Part shown: positions 1 to 5,688 of the stretch, in pieces
Layout: each line of letters starts with the position of its first letter
Position numbering within the stretch: the stretch's first letter is position 1
Origin: Aquimarina sp.
Lineage (GTDB): Bacteria > Bacteroidota > Bacteroidia > Flavobacteriales > Flavobacteriaceae
Direction of reading: 5' to 3'
NCBI GenBank assembly: GCA_002697475.1
Contig: NZVW01000172.1
Coordinates: 1-8,994 of the forward strand
Length of the DNA: 8,994 nt
Program-made: the position numbers and the translations under genes
The notes under the pieces: generated by a model
Told to the model about the DNA's origin: nothing
Database searches by the model: none
The model's input: the letters and a program-made list of their open reading frames with translations, nothing else

Positions 1-1
1 A

Positions 2-544
2 GTTTTTCTTTTTGCATCAATATGCACACTACCTATGTTTATAGGTTTTAGCATAATTTTTGACTTCAACACGGCTATATCCTTAAATACAATACTAATA
101 GGAGTCGTTGCTGCCGGCTTCTTTGAAGAACTCTATTTCAGAGGGTTTCTATTTGGGTTACCATTTAGAAAGACCAGATTAGGCTTTATACTTTCAGTTT
201 TGTTTGGAGCTTTATATTTTGGATCATTGCACTTGTATCAAAGTACTGAAATCAATGAAATCTTTGGAATATTTGTAATTACTTTTTTAGGGGGTATTCT
301 ATTCGCTTGGGTATATGCAGAATGGGACTTTAATATATGGGTGCCTGTATTTCTACATATGTTGATGAATTTAGCCTGGGAATTGTTTTCTGTTAGTGAT
401 AATGCTATGGGTGGTACTTATGCTAATATATTCAGGTTCTTTACCATTATACTAGTCATCGTTCTCACTGTACTGTATAAAAGAAAAAAAGGAAAAAACT
501 TATCTATAAATAAAAGATCACTACTGCTGCAAAGTAAAACTTAA
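2..544 (+). CDS. CPBP family intramembrane metalloprotease (5'-truncated by window edge)
   Basis: This is the C-terminal part of a CAAX-protease/bacteriocin-processing (CPBP, Abi) integral membrane protease. The reading frame is open back to base 2, so the Met at base 35 is probably internal and the true start lies outside the window. Numbering from that Met, the three family motifs are present: EExxxR (Glu31, Glu32, Arg36), FxxxH (Phe62, His66) and HxxxN (His108, Asn112). In this family these residues form the metal/catalytic site within the membrane. Hydrophobic segments surround them, and the tail after about residue 148 is short and basic. Family members cleave prenylated or other membrane-embedded substrates or act in bacteriocin self-immunity; the substrate here cannot be told. 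The next gene starts about 175 nt downstream, so no operon is implied. Confidence 0.9.
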   Translation, partial: VFLFASICTLPMFIGFSIIFDFNTAISLNTILIGVVAAGFFEELYFRGFLFGLPFRKTRLGFILSVLFGALYFGSLHLYQSTEINEIFGIFVITFLGGILFAWVYAEWDFNIWVPVFLHMLMNLAWELFSVSDNAMGGTYANIFRFFTIILVIVLTVLYKRKKGKNLSINKRSLLLQSKT

Positions 545-719
545 AAAAGAGCAAGTTATATAAGACTTCACTTCATATTCTATTTAGTTTATTCGAGTAT
601 TCAATAATTCATTGTGTTTTATTAAATTAGGGTGTATCATATAAACTACTTTAAATTGATTACTTACCCGTGCTCTTATACAGTAAACAGTAACAACCTA
701 TCAATAAATTATAAAACAA

Positions 720-1163
720 ATGGCACAAATCAATCCTTATATTCATTTTAATGGAAATGCAGAAGAAGCATTTACATTTTACAAATCCATTTTTGGTGGA
801 GAATTTGCTATGGTGATGCGCTTTAAAGATATGCCAAGTGATCCAAACTATCCCATTGCTGAAGGTGAAGCTAATAAAATCATGCATATTGCTTTACCTA
901 TAGGAAAAAGTGATATCCTAATGGCAAGTGACACACCTGAATCTATGGGAAAACATAATGAAAATGAAACCAGAAGTAAAATATCTATTAGTGCTGAAAC
1001 TAAGGAAGAAGCATATGCATTGTATAATGGACTTTCTAAAGATGGTACAATTGAAGTTCCTATAGCTGAAAGTCCTTGGGGGTCTTACTTTGGTATGTTC
1101 AGAGATAAATATGGAATAGAATGGATGGTAGATTATGATCCTAAGTATAAGGGACAGGTTTGA
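720..1163 (+). CDS. VOC family protein, PhnB-like
   Basis: A 147-residue protein of the vicinal oxygen chelate (glyoxalase/bleomycin-resistance) superfamily, PhnB-like subgroup. The opening follows the subgroup pattern of an Asn-Pro-Tyr-Ile-His-Phe strand, then Asn-Gly-Asn-Ala-Glu-Glu-Ala and a Phe-Tyr...Phe-Gly-Gly-Glu helix end (residues 5-28). A central Met-His-Ile-Ala strand (55-58) and a C-terminal Phe-Gly-Met-Phe-Arg-Asp-Lys-Tyr-Gly-Ile-Glu-Trp segment (124-135) complete the fold. Length is normal for PhnB-like proteins, which are cytosolic and mostly of unknown substrate; the name '3-demethylubiquinone methyltransferase-like' often attached to them is not evidence of that activity. The start is the first Met of the frame and has an A-rich leader. 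The next gene follows after 49 nt on the same strand and may be co-transcribed. Confidence 0.9.
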   Translation: MAQINPYIHFNGNAEEAFTFYKSIFGGEFAMVMRFKDMPSDPNYPIAEGEANKIMHIALPIGKSDILMASDTPESMGKHNENETRSKISISAETKEEAYALYNGLSKDGTIEVPIAESPWGSYFGMFRDKYGIEWMVDYDPKYKGQV

Positions 1164-1183
1164 AACAAACATCATTAACTGAA

Positions 1184-1196
1184 AATGTAGTACATT
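1184..1196. repeat. Short perfect palindrome upstream of the RidA-like lipoprotein gene
   Basis: AATGTA-g-TACATT is a perfect 6+6 inverted repeat with a one-base centre, ending 16 nt before the ATG at 1213. Its position would suit an operator, but an AT-rich repeat of this length is expected by chance in a window of this size, so this is only a candidate. Confidence 0.2.
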
Positions 1197-1212
1197 ATTA
1201 AACTTGGAATAG

Positions 1213-1719
1213 ATGTTAAAATTAAATAGGATTTCAAATCACAAGATAACGTTGCTTTTATTTATTACTGCGCTGTGTCCTAGTAGTTGTAAAAACAATA
1301 ATGAATCAGTTAAAAACGATAGTTTACCTGAAAAACAAAATATAGTCAAAGAGAAATGGCATTGGGATAATCCCAAAAAGCAAAATGAATACGCAGGATA
1401 TGCTCAGGTTGTTAAAGTCGGCAATACTATATACATATCAGGAGTACCTGCTTCTGATATAAGTCCTGAAGGTATAACACAGCTATACAGCATATTAGAA
1501 ATGTGTTTAAAGACTTATGGAGCCACATTTAAGGATGTTGTAAAGGAAACATTATATACAACAGATATCGAAGAAATGAAGAAGTATAATGAAGTACGAA
1601 AAAAGTTCTATCAAGGTGATTATCCTGCAGCTACCTGGGTACAGATTAGTAAACTATATGCTCCGAGTGCTAAAATAGAAGTTGATTTAATTGCAGAAAT
1701 TATAGATAAAAAACAATAA
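1213..1719 (+). CDS. RidA/YjgF-family lipoprotein lacking the canonical arginine
   Basis: A 168-residue protein with a lipoprotein signal (basic start, hydrophobic residues 12-21, then Pro-Ser-Ser-Cys) placing the acylated Cys at about residue 26, followed by Lys-Asn-Asn-Asn. Cys22 is a less likely alternative. Residues from about 55 form one RidA/YER057c/UK114 domain: Ile-Tyr-Ile-Ser-Gly-Val (73-78), a Tyr-Gly-Ala-Thr-Phe-Lys-Asp-Val segment (102-109), Asn126, Pro-Ala-Ala (138-140) and Lys-Ile-Glu-Val-Asp (154-158). Canonical RidA hydrolyses reactive enamine/imine intermediates in the cytosol using the Arg of a Pro-Ala-Arg motif. Here that position is Ala140, while the conserved Glu (Glu156) remains. 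The domain assignment is firm. Lack of RidA deaminase activity and an envelope location are inferred. Other Rid subfamilies also lack this Arg. Confidence 0.88.
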   Translation: MLKLNRISNHKITLLLFITALCPSSCKNNNESVKNDSLPEKQNIVKEKWHWDNPKKQNEYAGYAQVVKVGNTIYISGVPASDISPEGITQLYSILEMCLKTYGATFKDVVKETLYTTDIEEMKKYNEVRKKFYQGDYPAATWVQISKLYAPSAKIEVDLIAEIIDKKQ

Positions 1720-1887
1720 TAAGGCGTACATAATAACAATGACCCTAAGTTTGGTATAGTTTTATAAAAATACTTCTCTTAGTTCAAATCTCTATAATTC
1801 AGTGATGAATTTATTAGAAAAATCAAATTAGCAATTCAAAAAAGCAGGAACCTAATTAAGGTACTGCGAAAATCAACTTTAATTATT

Positions 1888-1904
1888 TAAGCAAGTAATG
1901 CTTA
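1888..1904 (-). terminator. Weak hairpin overlapping the rpsU stop codon, possible terminator
   Basis: TAAGCA (1888-1893) pairs with TGCTTA (1899-1904) around a 5-nt loop. In the minus-strand direction the stem begins at the rpsU TAA and is followed by an A/T-rich stretch, not a clean U tract. The 182-nt gap between the convergent genes offers no better candidate. Confidence 0.2.
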
Positions 1905-2102
1905 TACGTCCACTCCCTGTGCTCTAAGATATCTAGACTTATATTCAGCTTTTTGTAATTGTTCACGCATTTTTACAGATTTCTTGGTAAACTCTTTGCG
2001 AGATCGGATTTCTTTTATAAGCTTAACATTTCTTACCTTTTTCTTATATCTTTTTAGTGCTCTGTCAATGTTTTCTCCTTTTCTTATTTCAATTCTTAGC
2101 AT
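1902..2102 (-). CDS. rpsU: 30S ribosomal protein bS21
   Basis: A 66-residue, strongly basic protein with the bS21 pattern: a short beta start, then Gly-Glu-Asn-Ile-Asp-Arg-Ala-Leu-Lys-Arg-Tyr-Lys-Lys-Lys (residues 9-22), followed by a long helical, Lys/Arg-rich tail. Length is normal for Bacteroidota bS21. The protein sits on the 30S platform near the 3' end of 16S rRNA. In Bacteroidota, structural work (recalled, not checked) shows that bS21, bS18 and bS6 help sequester the anti-Shine-Dalgarno sequence, which explains leaderless-like, A-rich initiation regions. The leader here is A/T-rich (AATTAAAATAAAATGT before ATG), and the only AGG lies about 25 nt upstream, so no functional Shine-Dalgarno is visible. 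An out-of-frame ATG lies 4 nt upstream. The gene stands alone and is divergent from the peptidase gene. Confidence 0.93.
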   Translation of the reverse strand: MLRIEIRKGENIDRALKRYKKKVRNVKLIKEIRSRKEFTKKSVKMREQLQKAEYKSRYLRAQGVDV

Positions 2103-2396
2103 ACATTTTATTTTAATTGTTATAACCTAAAAGTTAGTAATGATCTCGATTTACTATACTTTTAATAAGTATCAATTAAAACAAGCTATATTATTTCTCT
2201 CAAAGATTTTTTTAGGCTTTCTGACTAAAGCCTTGTGCATTTTGCATAGTTACGGCAATAATATGAGTTAGCCACTACATTTAATATTTAATTTTAATAT
2301 TTACTACTTAACTGAAATTGTATAATCCATAATTAACTTTTATATTTCCTATTTATTAACTTAACCCTTTGCATAAATTAACTTTAACTTCTTTCT
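2103..2396. other. Divergent intergenic region between rpsU and the S15 peptidase gene
   Basis: This 294-nt A/T-rich spacer must hold promoters for both flanking genes. No exact TTTG/TAnnTTTG pair was found in either direction. The nearest minus-strand match for rpsU is AATCTTTG at 2208-2201, one mismatch from the -7 consensus, with only CTTTAG near the expected -33 position. The region contains the hairpin at 2214-2233 and an 8-nt palindrome GTTATAAC at 2119-2126. No short gene or RNA family was recognised. Confidence 0.4.
2214..2233. repeat. 7-bp inverted repeat in the rpsU/peptidase spacer
   Basis: AGGCTTT (2214-2220) and AAAGCCT (2227-2233) form a perfect 7-bp stem with a 6-nt loop CTGACT. 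A run of seven Ts precedes it on the plus strand, so on either strand the stem is followed by sequence unlike a terminator tail: A-rich on the minus strand and TGTGCATTTT on the plus strand. It is a possible mRNA leader structure for rpsU, an operator, or chance. Confidence 0.35.
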
Positions 2397-4232
2397 ATGA
2401 CAAATCGGTCTAATTTGAGCCTTATAATTTTCACATTCTTCTCTCTTGCTTTAGGTTTTGCCCAAAATGAACAAAAAGCCCAACCTATTTTTAAAGATGG
2501 AGAAGCACAGGTTGTCGAAGCCTTTAGCAATCCTAAAGACTGGCTCCGCCACGATTTGTGGGTTGAAACTACATTTGATACTGATGGAGATGGAAAAATG
2601 GATAGAATGCATGTCAGTGTTACAAGACCTAAACAAACCGAAACAGAAGGTTTAAAGCTTCCGGTAATTTATGTATCCAGTCCTTATTTTGCAGGGGTTG
2701 CACAAGGAGGAAGAGAACTATTCTGGAATGTGCAACACGAGCTGGGTGAGGAAGTTCCTGGTCCTATCCATCCGGTAGTAAAACGCACTGGAGAACGTCC
2801 TGTAATTTCCAATTCACATCTTAAAACGTGGGTGCCACGCGGATATATTGTGGTACATTCTTCCTCTCCCGGAACAGGTTTATCACAAGGTTCACCCACA
2901 GTAGGTGGTGATAATGAATCGCTTGCGCCAAAAGCAGTTATAGATTGGTTATGTGGGCGAGTGAAAGGATATACAGAACCCTATGGTAGCGAAACAGTTG
3001 AAGCTTACTGGTCTACAGGCAAAGTAGGTATGACAGGGACCTCTTATAATGGTACTATTCCTCTTGCAGCTGCAACCACAGGAGTTGATGGTCTGGAAGC
3101 TATCATACCTATCGCTCCTAACACCTCATATTATCATTATTATAGATCCAATGGTTTAGTTAGATCTCCCGGAGGATACTTAGGAGAAGATATTGATGTG
3201 TTATATGATTTTATTCACAGTGGTGATGAGTCAAAAAGAGCATACAATAATGCAAAGGTTAGAGATTCTATTCTAAAAAATGGTATGGATAGAATTACTG
3301 GAGATTATAATGATTTCTGGGCGAGTAGGGATTACTTAAATGATATGGAGCCTATGAAAGCCGCTTTATTGATGTCTCACGGTTTTAATGACTGGAATGT
3401 TATGCCTGAGCATAGCTATAGGATATATAAAAAGGCTAAGGAAATGGGTATTCCGTCACAAATATATTACCATCAATTAGGTCATGGAGGTCCTCCTCCA
3501 CTTACTTTAATGAACAAGTGGTTTACCAGGTATCTTCACGGTGTACAAAATGGTGTTGAAAATGATCCCAAAGCCTGGATCGTTCGCGAGGATGACCCAA
3601 TGGATCAGCCCACTCCTTATGTTGATTACCCAAATCCAAAAGCTAATCCCGTAACTTTATATCTAACCTCTGGAGCTCCTAAATCTGGAGGCTTGACCAC
3701 TCAAAAAATAGCTGAACAACCTAATGAAACTTTAATTGACGACTATAATTTTACAGGTGCCGATCTTGCCAAAGCAGACATATCAAAAAATCGTCTTTTG
3801 TATATAACTCCGGTGCTTAAAAATGATATTCACATTTCAGGTGTCCCTACAATAACCATTAGACTTTCAAGTAGTAAACCTGCTGCAAATTTATCTGTTT
3901 GGTTAGTAGCATTGCCTTGGAAAGATGGTAAAGTTAATCCTACTGAAAATATAATCACAAGAGGATGGGCAGATCCACAGAATTATAAATCAATCACAGA
4001 AAGTACACCCTTGGTTCCAGGAAAATTTTATGACCTAACATTTGATCTTATGCCGGATGACCAAATTATAAAATCAGGAAATCAAATAGGTTTGATGATT
4101 TTTTCCAGCGATCAGGAGTTTACTTTGCACCCTAAACCGGGAACAGAACTTACGATAGACCTAAATAGTACCAGATTAAGTCTTCCCATTGTAGGAGGTA
4201 CAGAAACCTATGATAATTCAGTGAAAAAATAA
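2397..4232 (+). CDS. Secreted S15-family (X-Pro dipeptidyl-peptidase-like) serine hydrolase
   Basis: A 611-residue alpha/beta hydrolase of the peptidase S15 / CocE-NonD family. Residues 1-22 form a Sec signal peptide (hydrophobic core 8-20, cleavage probably at Phe-Ala|Gln-Asn), so the enzyme should be periplasmic or secreted. The catalytic triad is visible: Ser216 in Gly-Thr-Ser-Tyr-Asn-Gly, Asp332 in His-Gly-Phe-Asn-Asp-Trp and His363 in Leu-Gly-His-Gly-Gly. An Asp-rich loop, Asp-Thr-Asp-Gly-Asp-Gly-Lys-Met-Asp (61-69), resembles a calcium loop and is seen in family members. Residues from about 415 form the C-terminal jelly-roll domain of PepX-type enzymes. Known relatives remove X-Pro dipeptides from peptide N-termini, but the family also contains esterases and acylases, so the substrate is inferred. 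The gene is complete. The next gene starts 10 nt after its stop, suggesting one transcript. Confidence 0.93.
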   Translation: MTNRSNLSLIIFTFFSLALGFAQNEQKAQPIFKDGEAQVVEAFSNPKDWLRHDLWVETTFDTDGDGKMDRMHVSVTRPKQTETEGLKLPVIYVSSPYFAGVAQGGRELFWNVQHELGEEVPGPIHPVVKRTGERPVISNSHLKTWVPRGYIVVHSSSPGTGLSQGSPTVGGDNESLAPKAVIDWLCGRVKGYTEPYGSETVEAYWSTGKVGMTGTSYNGTIPLAAATTGVDGLEAIIPIAPNTSYYHYYRSNGLVRSPGGYLGEDIDVLYDFIHSGDESKRAYNNAKVRDSILKNGMDRITGDYNDFWASRDYLNDMEPMKAALLMSHGFNDWNVMPEHSYRIYKKAKEMGIPSQIYYHQLGHGGPPPLTLMNKWFTRYLHGVQNGVENDPKAWIVREDDPMDQPTPYVDYPNPKANPVTLYLTSGAPKSGGLTTQKIAEQPNETLIDDYNFTGADLAKADISKNRLLYITPVLKNDIHISGVPTITIRLSSSKPAANLSVWLVALPWKDGKVNPTENIITRGWADPQNYKSITESTPLVPGKFYDLTFDLMPDDQIIKSGNQIGLMIFSSDQEFTLHPKPGTELTIDLNSTRLSLPIVGGTETYDNSVKK

Positions 4233-4242
4233 AATCTTCGTT

Positions 4243-4832
4243 ATGAATGAGATTACAACGCCTATTGGGGATAGAATAAAACTTCCCATTTCATTTGATG
4301 CTGAAAAAATGCTCGACGAGTATAAAAGATTTAAGTCAGTAGATTTTGAATACTATGATGTTATTCCTTTAAGAGCTCCTGCACATCAGGTGGATACTTC
4401 GTTACCTTTTCCACCTCCGGCTGAAGATTATGCAGATGGTTCCTGGACAGATTGGCTTGACACAAATGCTTTAAAGCAATCTGAATATCTCACTAGTGTA
4501 GTTGATTTTTTAGAGCCAATACTAAAGTTAATCTCGTAAGACTACTACGTCTGGCTCCCGGAGCTATTGTCAAAGAACATACAGACCCTACTTTGGGATT
4601 AGAAGTTGAAAGGTCAATGATTCGTTTAACTATTCCAATTACCTACAGCGAAGATGTAACATTCTATTTAAACCAAAAACCAGTGAATATGTTACCCGGA
4701 GAGTGTTGGTATCTGAGATTGACCGATCCTCATAAAATAGATAATCTCAGCGATTCAGAAAGAGTAAACCTTACCATAGATATGATCCCTAATGATTGGG
4801 TAAGAGAAATGATTTTGAATAGTGTTGAATAG
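4243..4832 (+). pseudogene. Aspartyl/asparaginyl beta-hydroxylase family protein, split by a single-base frameshift
   Basis: Two adjacent reading frames together encode one 2-oxoglutarate/Fe(II) dioxygenase of the aspartyl/asparaginyl beta-hydroxylase family. The first runs from ATG 4243 to TAA 4537 (98 residues). The second is open in the -1 frame from 4506 to 4832. Joining them at the T6 run (4506-4511) gives 196 residues, normal for stand-alone members. The catalytic part lies wholly in the second frame: Val-Arg-Leu-Leu-Arg-Leu-Ala-Pro-Gly (99-107), His113-x-Asp115, Arg128, Pro-Gly-Glu-Cys-Trp-Tyr (152-157), distal His164 and Arg174, matching the iron facial triad and 2-oxoglutarate contacts. 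The first 98-residue product alone would lack the active site. The join leaves no gap in the family pattern. It follows the peptidase gene by 10 nt. Causes could be a sequencing error, a recent deletion of one T, or -1 recoding at T TTT TTA. A TTG at 4593 is an unlikely independent start. Confidence 0.85.
4506..4512 (+). other. T TTT TTA heptamer at the hydroxylase frame break (candidate -1 slippery site)
   Basis: In the zero frame the bases read ga[T TTT TTA] gag, which is the X XXY YYZ arrangement in the correct phase. After a -1 slip the next codon is AGA at 4512, and the frame stays open to 4832; the -1 frame has a TGA at 4503, just upstream. The zero-frame stop is 24 nt downstream of the heptamer. 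Possible pairings downstream are GAGCCA (4513-4518) with TGGCTC (4552-4557), CGTA (4535-4538) with TACG (4546-4549), and GCTC (4554-4557) with GAGC (4561-4564). None has the usual 5-9 nt spacer plus strong stem, so a stimulator is not convincing. Confidence 0.4.
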
Positions 4833-4867
4833 AAAATAAATCTTATAAATTCGTGTAAAACATTTAA

Positions 4868-5524
4868 TTATTCAAACTCATACAACTTAGTTTCAATCCT
4901 TCCTTTACTATTATCTAACGTAAGAGATAGTAAAAGTTTCTCTTTTTTTGGTTTTAAATTGAAAGGTGAAGCTAAAAGATCTACACCACTATCCTTTTTT
5001 AGCCGTATACCCTGTCCAGAGATAATGTCTACATTCGGAATGAAATCAAAATCCGGAATATGCTCAGTTATAATTACATATTTAAAACTATAAAGTTTAT
5101 TAACGATGGAAATAATTTCTTTATTAGATAAATGTTGCAACACCTGTCTGATCATGGCACAATCTGCCTTAGGCAAATCATCCTTAGCTATATCCAAACA
5201 CTGAAATTCAAGATTTCTATTTTTAAAATAACTTTTATTATAATTAATAATTTCAGGTACAATATCTATCCCTATAAAATTACTGGTATAATCAACAAGC
5301 TTACTACCTACATTAAAGTCACCACAGCCTAAATCACAAACAGTTATGAAATCATCAAAGGATTTTAAAAAATCAATTACTACTTCTATGTAAGGCTCGA
5401 TCAGGTCCGGATGATGGGATCCTTCACCAGAAAAGAATTTAGAGTCTCCTCTACCCCAAAGATTCTTTTCATAAATCTGAATCATGGCTTCTTTTGTTGG
5501 CCAGGGTTTCTTTATTTTTTTCAT
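4868..5524 (-). CDS. Class I SAM-dependent methyltransferase
   Basis: A 218-residue Rossmann-fold methyltransferase, counted from the ATG at 5524. Residues 7-24 (Lys-Pro-Trp-Pro-Thr-Lys-Glu-Ala-Met...Asn-Leu-Trp-Gly) and Ser-Gly-Glu-Gly-Ser-His (32-37) form the N-terminal cap. SAM motif I is Val-Cys-Asp-Leu-Gly-Cys-Gly-Asp (62-69), the acidic ribose-binding residue is Asp87 in Ile-Gly-Ile-Asp-Ile, and motif II/IV regions lie near Leu-Asp-Ile (110-112) and Asp121-Leu132. No signal peptide or membrane segment is seen, so it is cytosolic; the methyl acceptor is unknown. The frame is open upstream to a GTG at 5599, which would add 25 residues. The ATG is preferred because it directly precedes the Trp-Pro-Thr-Lys block, but the longer form is possible. 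The gene converges on the hydroxylase with only 35 nt between stops and no clear terminator. Confidence 0.88.
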   Translation of the reverse strand: MKKIKKPWPTKEAMIQIYEKNLWGRGDSKFFSGEGSHHPDLIEPYIEVVIDFLKSFDDFITVCDLGCGDFNVGSKLVDYTSNFIGIDIVPEIINYNKSYFKNRNLEFQCLDIAKDDLPKADCAMIRQVLQHLSNKEIISIVNKLYSFKYVIITEHIPDFDFIPNVDIISGQGIRLKKDSGVDLLASPFNLKPKKEKLLLSLTLDNSKGRIETKLYEFE

Positions 5525-5611
5525 CGCAGCAGAATTCCTTTCTAGTTCATATTGCAATAATAAAGCTATTTCAGGAATAATAATTTGAGCTAAAAACACA
5601 AAAATTGAATA

Positions 5612-5628
5612 CTCTCAAAGTTTGAGAG
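5612..5628. promoter_or_regulatory. Perfect 17-nt inverted repeat in a divergent promoter region, candidate operator
   Basis: CTCTCAAA-g-TTTGAGAG is a perfect 8+8 palindrome with one central base. It lies between the divergent methyltransferase and the small gene at 5689. If the methyltransferase uses its GTG at 5599, the palindrome ends 12 nt upstream of that codon. The near-zero spacing favours a dimeric protein-binding site over an RNA hairpin, and neither side carries a U tract. No regulator gene is adjacent, so the ligand is unknown. Confidence 0.4.
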
Positions 5629-5657
5629 CGTAAAAAGACTGGTATTTTTATTACATT

Positions 5658-5678
5658 TAAAACCTTTAGGAGGTTTTA
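5658..5678. repeat. 8-bp inverted repeat holding an AGGAGG sequence upstream of the small gene
   Basis: TAAAACCT (5658-5665) pairs with AGGTTTTA (5671-5678) around the 5-nt loop TTAGG. The sequence AGGAGGT (5668-5674) spans the loop and 3' arm and ends 14 nt before the ATG at 5689, longer than an ideal Shine-Dalgarno spacing. It could be a leader hairpin that hides this sequence, a remnant terminator (stem followed by TTTTATACTTTA) or an operator half of the divergent region. Confidence 0.35.
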
Positions 5679-5688
5679 TACTTTACTT

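Noticed and set aside
545..719. Promoter or small RNA between the CPBP and VOC genes
   Set aside because: No TAnnTTTG element, strong hairpin or repeat was found in this 175-nt A/T-rich spacer.
660..1175. Minus-strand open frames opposite the VOC gene
   Set aside because: They lie antisense to a clear VOC-family protein, are rich in Phe/Ile/Cys as expected from the reverse complement of AT-rich coding DNA, and show no family motif.
1850..1862. ACCT...AGGT inverted repeat as a terminator between the RidA-like gene and rpsU
   Set aside because: It has only four base pairs and no following U tract in either direction.
2451..2899. Short frames on both strands inside the peptidase gene
   Set aside because: All overlap the intact S15 peptidase frame, which has a signal peptide and full catalytic triad, and none shows recognisable domains.
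4593..4832. Independent gene from the TTG at 4593
   Set aside because: The frame is open and homologous well upstream of the TTG, including the HxD iron ligands at 4578-4586, so it is the second half of the hydroxylase.
5132..5332. Plus-strand 66-codon frame inside the methyltransferase gene
   Set aside because: It lies antisense to the SAM-binding core and has a low-complexity Ile/Thr-rich composition.
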